This document shows positions 57,547-64,000 of a stretch of DNA of 64,000 bases, piece after piece. The stretch comes from Neobacillus sp. Marseille-Q6967 (lineage in GTDB: Bacteria; Bacillota; Bacilli; Bacillales; Cytobacillaceae). Numbering within the stretch: the stretch's first letter is position 1; every line of letters begins with the position of its first letter. Both the position numbers and the translations under genes were made by a program. The notes under the pieces were generated by a model. It saw only the letters and a program-made list of their open reading frames with translations, searched no databases and was not told the DNA's origin. The stretch is from positions 372,001-436,000 of the forward strand of contig NZ_CAMGZB010000001.1 of the NCBI RefSeq assembly GCF_946151075.1. The letters are read 5' to 3'.

Positions 57547-58956
57547 CTACACGAGCACCACCTTTGTTTGCCCTGCTTTCGGAAAAATTTTTCCTGGATT
57601 TAGGATATTGTTAGGATCCCAGGCATTCTTTATTTTCTTCATTAATTCAAGGCCGGCCTCACCCAATTCCATCTCCATATATGGTGCCTTCAAAGTACCA
57701 ATTCCGTGCTCACCGGAAAGAGTACCGCCAAGTGATACAGCCGCTTCAAAAATCTCACTAACTGCATCTTCTACTCGTTTCATTTCCTCAATATTTCGTT
57801 TATCTGTAATAATATTAGGATGAAGATTTCCATCACCTGCATGCCCAAAAACCACTAAGTTGAGTTCATATTTACTGCGAATGTGGCTTAATTTCTCCAT
57901 CATTGCGGGGATTTGGCTGCGAGGTACGGTCGCATCTTCCGAAATTTTCGTCGGCCCCATTTGCGTAATGGCTGGGGACACCATTCGGCGTGCTTTCCAA
58001 ATGTCGTCCCTTTCTTCTTCTGTTTTAGCTGTCCGCACACTAGTTGCCCCTACTTGCCGGCAAAGCTCTTCACATTTTTCAATTTCCTCATTGATTGCCA
58101 AAGGATGCCCATCTACTTCAATAATGACAAGGGCCTCGGCATCAATTGGGAGCCCGCATGGACTAAAATTCTCGACTGCCCTAATACAAGGATTATCCAT
58201 TAGTTCCATGGCTGCAGGTAAAATACCGGAAGACAAGATTTTCGTGATGGCGTATCCTGAATCAACTAATCTACTAAATGTTGCTAACAAGGTCTTCCGT
58301 GCTTTTGGCTTTGGTATCAATCTTAAAGTGGCTTCTGTTACAATTGCTAAGGTACCTTCAGACCCAACAATTAACCTAGTTACATCATAACCGGTGACGT
58401 TCTTTACCGTTTTTCCGCCTGTTCGGACGATATTTCCTTCTGGAGTAACCACTTCTAAACCTATAACATACTCTTTTGTCGTCCCATATTTGAGCCCTTT
58501 TGGTCCGCTTGAGTTCTCTAAAATATTGCCGCCAATAGTAGATATTTTGGAACTGCTGGGATCCGGCGGATAGAACAGCCCCACCTCTTCCGCTTTTTGA
58601 TGAATCTCACCAGTCGTAATCCCTGGAGAAACGATGGCTAACAAGTTCTCGCGGTCAATGATCAGTTTTTTATTCATTCTCGTCATGTCTAAAACAATTC
58701 CACCCTCAACAGGCAGTGGGCCTCCGCTTAGAGAAGTAGCTGACCCTCGTGGATAGATGGGAATATGATACTTGTTTGCTATTTTCATCATCTGACTAAT
58801 TTCATTAGCATTTTCAGGCTGAATTGCTAATTCTGGTAAATACTCGCCAAAAGAAGCATCATAGCTATAAGAATATAAATCTGCCAAGTTGGTAAAAATT
58901 CGTTCGGAAGGGATAAATTGTTTAATTTCTTTTAAAATACCAGCATCCAATTTCAT
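57547..58956 (-). CDS. glcD: FAD-linked 2-hydroxyacid oxidase GlcD-like
   Basis: 469 residues. FAD-binding type 4 (VAO) domain with YPRGSATSLSGGPLPVEGGI and PPDPSSSKISTIGGN, then the flavin-linked C-terminal domain with VFGHAGDGNLHPNI and SGEHGIGTLKAPYM (metal/substrate His). It oxidises a 2-hydroxy acid (glycolate, D-lactate or similar) to the 2-oxo acid. It is preceded by the DUF6282 gene and followed by glcF, all under one sigma-54 promoter. Confidence 0.93.
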   Translation of the reverse strand: MKLDAGILKEIKQFIPSERIFTNLADLYSYSYDASFGEYLPELAIQPENANEISQMMKIANKYHIPIYPRGSATSLSGGPLPVEGGIVLDMTRMNKKLIIDRENLLAIVSPGITTGEIHQKAEEVGLFYPPDPSSSKISTIGGNILENSSGPKGLKYGTTKEYVIGLEVVTPEGNIVRTGGKTVKNVTGYDVTRLIVGSEGTLAIVTEATLRLIPKPKARKTLLATFSRLVDSGYAITKILSSGILPAAMELMDNPCIRAVENFSPCGLPIDAEALVIIEVDGHPLAINEEIEKCEELCRQVGATSVRTAKTEEERDDIWKARRMVSPAITQMGPTKISEDATVPRSQIPAMMEKLSHIRSKYELNLVVFGHAGDGNLHPNIITDKRNIEEMKRVEDAVSEIFEAAVSLGGTLSGEHGIGTLKAPYMEMELGEAGLELMKKIKNAWDPNNILNPGKIFPKAGQTKVVLV

Positions 58957-58965
58957 TCTCCCTTT

Positions 58966-59847
58966 CTAAATCCCTAACAGCTTTTTGGGATTGTAATTTA
59001 CCATTGTCATAATCTCTTCTTCTGATATACCGTGAGTTAACATTTCTTCAATAAAATTACTTAATGCCTTAATTGGCGGCAAATTGTGACTCTGTCCATA
59101 ATCAGTAACCATTACACAAGAACCTGCTCCGTGTTGCTTAATACTTTCAGCCATTGCCTGAACGGTAATATCATTAAAATCGTCACTGCAGGCTAAGTAA
59201 CATTTCTCTAGGATACAGCCTTTTCTCACTAATTGTTTTTCTAACTCAAATGGGACACGGGCAATGCCTAAATCTGTATGCTGAATTAATATTTTCTCTA
59301 CTTTTCTTTCTTTCGCTGCATCAATTAATACACTAACTTCTTCAGCAGCTAAATGCCCCGTTGCTAATATAATGTTCGCCTCGGCAATTAAATCTAAAAT
59401 CTCATAAACCTCAGGAAGAATTTTTTTGTTTTCATCCCAAATTTCTAGTCCAGCTGACGGATGTGTCATTGCCCGTTTACTATTGAAAAATTTCGTTTTT
59501 TTCTTGCCAAAATATCGTTGGTGTTCTTCCGCCGAAAAGGTCGGCATCCAAATGATTTTTGCTCCTAACCGGATAGCAGCGTCCACCGAGGTGGCTGACA
59601 AACCTCCTGTAAAGTAATTACAAACTAACCCTCCGTACACATGCAACCCAGGTTCCTTCTCACGAATAAGACTGGCTCTATCTACTGTTTGGGCTTCATG
59701 GGCTTTTAAAACAACCCCTGCCATTTCAGCCTTTTTAACATCTTCTACAAGTTCCCAATCCGTTTGTTTCCTTGGAAACAAGCTTGGCGAACTATGGACA
59801 TGTAATTCAATTGCACCTTTAAGTAGTGGATGAAATGCTTGGGTCAT
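58966..59847 (-). CDS. DUF6282 PHP/amidohydrolase-like metal-dependent hydrolase
   Basis: 293 residues from ATG 59845-59847, eight bases after AAGGAG. Metal ligands of a TIM-barrel hydrolase are visible: ELHVHSSPSLFP, VLKAHEAQTV, ATGHLAAEE, LIQHTDLGIA and MVTDYGQSHNLPP. The domain resembles the PHP/amidohydrolase superfamily; I know this family only as DUF6282. First gene of the second sigma-54 operon, so likely an early step (ring, ester or amide hydrolysis). Substrate unknown. Confidence 0.85.
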   Translation of the reverse strand: MTQAFHPLLKGAIELHVHSSPSLFPRKQTDWELVEDVKKAEMAGVVLKAHEAQTVDRASLIREKEPGLHVYGGLVCNYFTGGLSATSVDAAIRLGAKIIWMPTFSAEEHQRYFGKKKTKFFNSKRAMTHPSAGLEIWDENKKILPEVYEILDLIAEANIILATGHLAAEEVSVLIDAAKERKVEKILIQHTDLGIARVPFELEKQLVRKGCILEKCYLACSDDFNDITVQAMAESIKQHGAGSCVMVTDYGQSHNLPPIKALSNFIEEMLTHGISEEEIMTMVNYNPKKLLGI

Positions 59848-59896
59848 AGTGAACACTCCTTAACATATAAATAAATTCTTTCTTATATAAATATTA

Positions 59897-59913
59897 AGCA
59901 ATTTTCATGCCAA
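59897..59913 (-). promoter_or_regulatory. sigma-54 (-24/-12) promoter of the DUF6282-glcD-glcF-nitrilase operon
   Basis: TTGGCATGAAAATTGCT on the minus strand: TTGGCA (59908-59913), six bases, TTGCT (59897-59901). Same sequence type and spacing as the promoter at 51550-51566. Confidence 0.88.
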
Positions 59914-59960
59914 ATTATTTGTAGTACCTATCTAATGAATTTCAATTTCTAAGGAAGGAG

Positions 59961-60003
59961 TTTGTAAAAAAAACAAACCAAACGCGCAAGTTTTTTTTAC
60001 AAT
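59961..60003. promoter_or_regulatory. NtrC-type activator site (TTTGTAAA-N27-TTTACAAT)
   Basis: TTTGTAAA at 59961-59968 and TTTACAAT at 59996-60003, 53 bases from the -24 box, extended to a 13-base inverted repeat (TTGTAAAAAAAAC / GTTTTTTTTACAA). Matches the site at 51604-51646 in sequence and in arm-to-arm spacing. Confidence 0.75.
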
Positions 60004-60064
60004 TTATTTTCCGAAAGAGCGAGAAGAGGGAAAGACATAGATTAAATGGAATTAGAGGTAGCCC

Positions 60065-60100
60065 GTAAGAAATAGAGGGGAAGCACTAAGCTTCCCCTCT
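60065..60100 (-). terminator. terminator overlapping the end of the MFS gene
   Basis: AGAGGGGAAG / CTTCCCCTCT stem with a seven-base loop; on the minus strand followed by TATTTCTT, a weak tail. Confidence 0.55.
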
Positions 60101-61285
60101 TCCGAACTCGTATTGTTTAAATTTAGCCATCGATAAAATACCGAATATGGGTCCAATTGCTAAACAGACAAAGACCCATTCCCAGCCTACAACTTTTTGA
60201 AGTATGGGAATTAAATTGATGGAAACTATCGTAATCAGAAATCCCACACACATTTGAAAAGTCAGAGCAGTCCCGACATATTCAGTATCGGCAAATTCTG
60301 AAACGGCCGCCGAAAATTGAGCAGAATCGGATATAACAGACATTCCCCATATCATTGCTAGAATCAGGGTCAACCAAATAGATTGGCCAAAAGTAAAACC
60401 TATTAATAAGGCACTTCCCCCACTAATAGCCATTGATAAGACCGTTAATCGCGACCTTCCGATTCGATCTGCCATCTGTCCGCCAACAACACATCCGACT
60501 CCGCCTGCTATTCCGATTGAAAGAAACGATGCCAAGGCAATGAAACCTGGCGAGGTCTCTGGTGAAAAGTTTGTAAAGCTTGCAGTTAAAAAAGCCGGCA
60601 GCCACGTCCACATGGCATACAACTCCCACATATGACCAAAATAGCCGTAGTTCGCAAGCATAACCGGTTTATTCCCAGTCACTTTCCGCAGTAATGAAAA
60701 AGAGAATGGTTTTCTATTGAATGGTACAGGTGCATCTTTTACCATCCACCAGACAATGACTGCTGAAATCAATGCCAAAAAGGAACAACAAATAATGACG
60801 ATTTTCCAGTTTACGGCTGAAAGAAACACGATCACAAAATGAGGTAAGGATGACCCGAGAGTCAATGCAGCGATTAAGATTCCTATCGCTAACCCTCGTT
60901 TCTTCGGGAACCATTCCGATAAAATTTTTACCGCAGTTGGATAAACCCCTGCTAGCGTAACTCCAGTGATAATTCTAAGAGCGATTCCCCAAATCGCATC
61001 GTCAACAAAAATAAGCATTCCATTAAAGATGGCTCCTAAAAGAGCCGCCACCGCAAAGACTTTACGGGAATTATATCGATCAGCTATGCCGAAATAGGAG
61101 CTAAATAAGGCACCAATGACAAATCCACTTGGAACAGAAGCGGAAAGCCAGGCTTCCGAAACGGCCGTAAGGTTCCAAATATTTTTTAATTCAGGAGCAA
61201 TTACCGAGGCACTAAACCATAAACTTAAGGCAAATAACTCGGCTGCTGCAATCCAGGATAACGCCTTCCATGAATCAGTTTTCAT
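60086..61285 (-). CDS. MFS transporter
   Basis: 399 residues from ATG 61283-61285 with GGAGG upstream; a TTG four codons earlier sits on that site. Twelve membrane segments; RIITGVTLAGVYPTAVKILSEWFPKKRGLA in segments 4-5 resembles CynX/nitrate-type and related MFS members, and the loop GQMADRIGRSRL lies between the later ones. Substrate unknown. It has its own control region with two TAATCAAACGTTTGATTA-type palindromes and no sigma-54 promoter, so it is not clearly part of the neighbouring regulon. Confidence 0.85.
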   Translation of the reverse strand: MKTDSWKALSWIAAAELFALSLWFSASVIAPELKNIWNLTAVSEAWLSASVPSGFVIGALFSSYFGIADRYNSRKVFAVAALLGAIFNGMLIFVDDAIWGIALRIITGVTLAGVYPTAVKILSEWFPKKRGLAIGILIAALTLGSSLPHFVIVFLSAVNWKIVIICCSFLALISAVIVWWMVKDAPVPFNRKPFSFSLLRKVTGNKPVMLANYGYFGHMWELYAMWTWLPAFLTASFTNFSPETSPGFIALASFLSIGIAGGVGCVVGGQMADRIGRSRLTVLSMAISGGSALLIGFTFGQSIWLTLILAMIWGMSVISDSAQFSAAVSEFADTEYVGTALTFQMCVGFLITIVSINLIPILQKVVGWEWVFVCLAIGPIFGILSMAKFKQYEFGRGEA

Positions 61286-61298
61286 TGAATCCTCCAAG

Positions 61299-61374
61299 TA
61301 ATCAAATGTTTGATTAGTGTCCCAAAGTAGTTGATACTAAGGTTTTTTTTGTAATTTAATTAAACGTTTGTGTA
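61299..61374 (-). promoter_or_regulatory. two operator-like palindromes before the MFS gene
   Basis: TAATCAAATGTTTGATTA (61299-61316) and TAATTAAACGTTTGTGTA (61357-61374), start to start 58 bases. The first lies just upstream of the ribosome-binding site, so a bound repressor would block transcription. Confidence 0.55.
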
Positions 61375-61453
61375 GTGTTTACTGATATTTAGTATAGCGA
61401 AATGTCCGGATAGAGTATAGGAGAAAAAATAGAGGAAATTCATGAAAAATAAT

Positions 61454-61475
61454 AGCCCAGCAAGGAGCTGGGCAT
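61454..61475 (-). terminator. hairpin terminator on the minus strand
   Basis: GCCCAGC / GCTGGGC stem followed on the minus strand by TATTATTTTT, about 110 bases after the YdbC gene. The rest of the 297-base gap holds only the operators above. Confidence 0.65.
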
Positions 61476-61582
61476 AAATTTTATCAACCTTAGGGGGGTT
61501 ATCAATTTAGTCGTTAAAGGGTGGATTTAAGTTTCATCATTTTATAGATTTAATCTAGGTAATCTCGATTTTATTTTCCCTG

Positions 61583-61804
61583 CTAGATATCTATGTTATT
61601 TAACAAATCTCGCAGCTTCTTTAACTCATCAACGGTTAAGGTTATACCCTTCCCCATCTTTTCATGCTCGGGTGACCAGTCACGCAAATCATACTTAGGT
61701 TCCTTCCCATTCCAGCTGACTAGATTGAGTTCCTTGTTCCAGCCCTTAGCTGATTCTGATAGAATTCCAATCGTTTCTTTAATTTCATATTTTATTTCCG
61801 CCAT
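61583..61804 (-). CDS. YdbC family PC4-like ssDNA-binding protein
   Basis: 73 residues. The sequence EIKETIGILSESAKGWNKEL, followed by WNGKEPKYDLRDWSPEHEKM and GKGITLTVDELKKLRDLL, is the compact PC4-like fold of the YdbC family (single-stranded nucleic-acid binding, seen in Lactococcus YdbC). It is a single-gene unit with a ribosome-binding site AGGAGG. A transcription cofactor role is inferred from the fold. Confidence 0.88.
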   Translation of the reverse strand: MAEIKYEIKETIGILSESAKGWNKELNLVSWNGKEPKYDLRDWSPEHEKMGKGITLTVDELKKLRDLLNNIDI

Positions 61805-61859
61805 TACTGTTTCCTCCTAAAAATTAGTCCTACCCTTATGGTGGCTTACATTTTAATTA

Positions 61860-62396
61860 TTAAAGCTCCTTCGCTAGGTCTGCGAGTTTATTTACAGTCC
61901 GCCAGTTTCTTACCGTTGCATGAACCCCTAATTTCTTCAATTGGACAGGCAGTTTTGAAACATGGAAGCTTTTTCGAAAAAATAGGTACACATCCTTACC
62001 GGAGATCGTGTAATCTTCCATTTCAGAACGGTACGGCTCTAAACGGCTGGCTGCTTCCGGTGCCGGAATGTCCGAAAGGAAAGCAACATGGACAGTTTCT
62101 CCCTCACCTAATTGATCAGCGGGATAGGGACAATTCTCAATCAGGAGTTCCAAATCAGATCTTGTCCGTATGACAACTGGCACTTCCAAACCAAACTTCT
62201 CCTCAATCCCTTTTTCAATTTGCCCAGCCATGGTACCGGCATCTTGATCAGCTTCAAACAGGACATTCCCGCTTTGAATATACGTTTTTACATTTTTAAA
62301 ACCAAGATCCTCAAATAGGGTTTTTAATTCCGACATCTTGATGATGTTATGGCCATTTACATTAATTCCCCGCAGTAACGCTATATAAATTTGCAT
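61860..62396 (-). CDS. DUF1697 family protein
   Basis: 178 residues from ATG 62394-62396 with GGGAGTGG upstream. The family start YIALLRGINVNGHNIIKMSELKTLFEDLGF and YIQSGNVLFEAD are typical of DUF1697. The C-terminal part is less conserved (LKKLGVHATVRNWRTVNKLADL). The crystal structures known show a two-domain ferredoxin-like fold with no assigned reaction. It is a single gene. Confidence 0.88.
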   Translation of the reverse strand: MQIYIALLRGINVNGHNIIKMSELKTLFEDLGFKNVKTYIQSGNVLFEADQDAGTMAGQIEKGIEEKFGLEVPVVIRTRSDLELLIENCPYPADQLGEGETVHVAFLSDIPAPEAASRLEPYRSEMEDYTISGKDVYLFFRKSFHVSKLPVQLKKLGVHATVRNWRTVNKLADLAKEL

Positions 62397-62588
62397 TGTC
62401 ACCACTCCCGTTACGAAATACTTTAATTTTATCATGATTGCCGTTTTTCTTTGCTTCTAATAGTCGTTTAACTAGTTTTATTGTTTTTAGTTTACTACTT
62501 GTCTTTACTTACTTTAATTACAAAAGGGTTTTAAAAGTTTCATTAACTATTTTTACTGTTCACAAAATTGTAACATGTTAATAACGAA

Positions 62589-62602
62589 AGAAAACGTTTA
62601 CA
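62589..62602 (+). promoter_or_regulatory. CcpA cre site upstream of the dicarboxylate symporter
   Basis: AGAAAACGTTTACA matches the cre consensus TGWAANCGNTNWCA at 13 of 14 positions, just before the ribosome site. Predicted carbon catabolite repression. Confidence 0.7.
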
Positions 62603-62623
62603 AAAAACAAGGAGGCGAATGAA

Positions 62624-63874
62624 ATGAAATTTAATATTAAGAGTTTGACTACTCAAGTAATTTTGGGGATTTTTCTTGGTATTTTAGTAGGTTTTATGTT
62701 TCCGGAGGTTGGCTCGCAGCTAAAGGTCATTGCAGATATATTTATTAAACTCGTAAAAATGGTCATCGCACCAATTATCTTCCTAACAATCGTCATTGGA
62801 ATTGCGGGAATGGGAGATTTGAAAAAGGTCGGCAAAATTGGCGGTAAAGCCTTGCTCTATTTTGAAATTGTCTCCACTATCGCTTTAGCCATCGGGATCA
62901 TTGTGGCGAATCTGATTAAGGCAGGAAAAGGAATTGATGCGGAAGCAGGAAAAGGTGATATCTCAAAATACACCGACCAGGCGGCTGAAACCAGCCATAG
63001 CTTTATGGATTTTGTTGTATCCATTATTCCTGACAGTTTTATAGGCGCCTTCGCTTCAGGTGAACTTTTACCTGTTCTCCTGCTGGCGATATTATTCGGG
63101 ATCTCTCTTGCTCACTTAGGTAAAAAAGGCAAACCGGTTATTGAGTTTTTTGAAAAAGTTGCAGACGTATTCTTCGGCATCGTTAATATCATTATGAAAG
63201 TATCTCCGTTTGCAGCATTTGGAGCTATGGCCTATACAATCGGGGAATTCGGGGTAGAGTCATTAGTCTATCTAGGTAAATTAATGGGCTCCGTTTATAT
63301 TACAATGGCGTTATTCATTGTCTTAATTCTTGGCGGAATTGCTAAAATGTTTGGATTCAGCATTTTCAAATTTATCGCTTATATTAAAGAAGAAATCCTG
63401 TTAGTTGTTGGTACATCATCTTCAGAAGCTGCACTTCCAAAGATGATGGAAAAGCTTGAAAAGTACGGCTGCTCAAAGCCTGTTGTAGGGTTGGTTCTTC
63501 CTACTGGATATTCCTTTAACCTAGATGGAACATCAATTTACCTTTCAATGGCAGCGTTGTTTATCGCACAAGCTTATGGTGTTGACTTAAGTATAGGTCA
63601 GCAGATTACCCTTCTTGCAGTTTTAATGTTGACTTCTAAAGGTGCTGCCGGCGTAACAGGATCTGGATTTGTCACTTTAGCCGCAACACTTGCTGTTTTC
63701 CCTTCTATTCCAGTAGAAGGAATGGCCCTAATCTTGGGTGTTGACCGCTTTATGTCAGAAGCACGCGCCATTACAAACCTAATAGGTAACGGTGTTGCAA
63801 CTGTTGTTATTTCAAAAACAGAAGGTGAATTTAAACCTGTTCATGAGGTTGTTAAGGAAAGTGCAACCGCCTAA
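62624..63874 (+). CDS. DAACS dicarboxylate/amino acid:cation symporter
   Basis: 416 residues; AAGGAGG before the ATG. Eight membrane segments with two re-entrant loops, with the Ser-rich motif GTSSSEAALPKMMEKLEKYG, TGYSFNLDGTSIYL and GVDRFMSEARAITNLIGNGVA (Asp of TM8). It fits the DctA/DctP/GltP group and should import C4-dicarboxylates or glutamate with protons or Na+. A cre site suggests repression by glucose. No kinase of the DctS type is next to it. Confidence 0.92.
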   Translation: MKFNIKSLTTQVILGIFLGILVGFMFPEVGSQLKVIADIFIKLVKMVIAPIIFLTIVIGIAGMGDLKKVGKIGGKALLYFEIVSTIALAIGIIVANLIKAGKGIDAEAGKGDISKYTDQAAETSHSFMDFVVSIIPDSFIGAFASGELLPVLLLAILFGISLAHLGKKGKPVIEFFEKVADVFFGIVNIIMKVSPFAAFGAMAYTIGEFGVESLVYLGKLMGSVYITMALFIVLILGGIAKMFGFSIFKFIAYIKEEILLVVGTSSSEAALPKMMEKLEKYGCSKPVVGLVLPTGYSFNLDGTSIYLSMAALFIAQAYGVDLSIGQQITLLAVLMLTSKGAAGVTGSGFVTLAATLAVFPSIPVEGMALILGVDRFMSEARAITNLIGNGVATVVISKTEGEFKPVHEVVKESATA

Positions 63875-63910
63875 TAAAAAAAAGTGAGCCAAAGCTGGCT
63901 CACTTTTTTT
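63875..63910 (+). terminator. intrinsic terminator of the symporter gene
   Basis: AAAAAAAAGTGAGCCA / TGGCTCACTTTTTTT with a four-base loop. Confidence 0.9.
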
Positions 63911-63921
63911 ATTTCTCTTTT

Positions 63922-64000
63922 TTAAAAGTCCCCTCTAATACCTAGAATGTAACGACTTCGTGGTAAGTAATCGAAGGTGACCACTTTTCCAGTTAGGTTA
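63922..64000 (-). CDS. C-terminal end of a gene running in from the right edge
   Basis: On the minus strand 25 sense codons are open to the window edge, ending TGKVVTFDYLPRSRYILGIR then GDF and TAA. The composition is protein-like, and the stop lies just before the symporter terminator. Product not identifiable from this fragment. Confidence 0.45.
   Translation of the reverse strand, partial: NLTGKVVTFDYLPRSRYILGIRGDF

Noticed and set aside
57860..58390. 176-residue frame on the plus strand inside glcD
   Set aside because: It is fully antisense to a clear FAD oxidase with all family motifs; no ribosome site or family resemblance.
61400..61475. 11-codon frame MKNNSPARSWA after AGAGGAAA
   Set aside because: Its whole length is inside a terminator hairpin; no evidence of translation.

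Overview
The window looks like a piece of a Bacillus-type (Bacillaceae, Neobacillus-like) chromosome. It is AT-rich, with strong AAGGAGG-type ribosome-binding sites, many TTG and GTG starts and intrinsic terminators after most transcription units. Its gene content is typical of the group: a PbuO-like purine permease, bioY-yhfT-yhfS, a KinD-like orphan kinase, FbpB, YfiT-type bacillithiol transferase, DUF3231, YggT, YdbC and CtaG. I saw no rRNA, tRNA, transposase, prophage gene or CRISPR array.

Layout. 1-2100: a Mn2+-sensing yybP-ykoY riboswitch (minus strand) with a complete three-hairpin transcription switch in front of an FbpB-type small protein, divergent from a PurR-type purine permease. 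2.1-5.5 kb: an exported protein, an NTF2-like protein, a small membrane protein and an orphan sensor kinase. 5.7-9.0 kb: a BirA-controlled bioY-yhfT-yhfS operon in which yhfS appears to start at AUU. 9.0-10.3 kb: a GGDEF diguanylate cyclase under a c-di-GMP-I riboswitch. 10.3-28.4 kb: a housekeeping and accessory mix (PLA2-like protein, HD hydrolase, GNATs, VOC proteins, S66 peptidase, small membrane proteins, a 31-residue peptide) with a 52-bp tandem repeat array at 23.3-23.7 kb.

28.6-41.5 kb: a meta-cleavage aromatic catabolic cluster on the minus strand. Eight genes encode a two-component flavin monooxygenase, its flavin reductase, an FAD synthetase without a recognisable kinase domain, an extradiol dioxygenase, an MhpC-type hydrolase, an MhpD hydratase, an MFS carrier and an FAH-family enzyme. 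Upstream lie a sensor-activator that joins XylR_N/V4R to a PucR-type helix-turn-helix, and an IclR-mhpF-mhpE unit that would turn the hydroxy-oxovalerate into pyruvate and acetyl-CoA.

41.7-45.8 kb: small membrane and accessory genes, including an SCP2-like gene with an apparent one-base frameshift.

45.8-60.0 kb: the most striking region. A sensor kinase and an NtrC-family activator sit between two operons. One encodes an OpuC-type ABC transporter, an MmgE/PrpD enzyme and an alpha/beta hydrolase. The other encodes a DUF6282 metal hydrolase, GlcD, GlcF and a nitrilase. Each operon has a near-consensus sigma-54 promoter with the same internal spacing, and upstream of each is the same inverted repeat, TTTGTAAA-N27-TTTACAA, placed 43 and 53 bases away (one helical turn apart). 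This reads as a self-contained sigma-54 regulon for uptake and oxidation of an unidentified betaine-like or other small organic solute.

60.1-64 kb: an MFS carrier with a palindromic operator also found before the DUF3949 gene, YdbC, DUF1697, a CcpA-type cre site before a dicarboxylate symporter, and the C-terminal end of one further gene.
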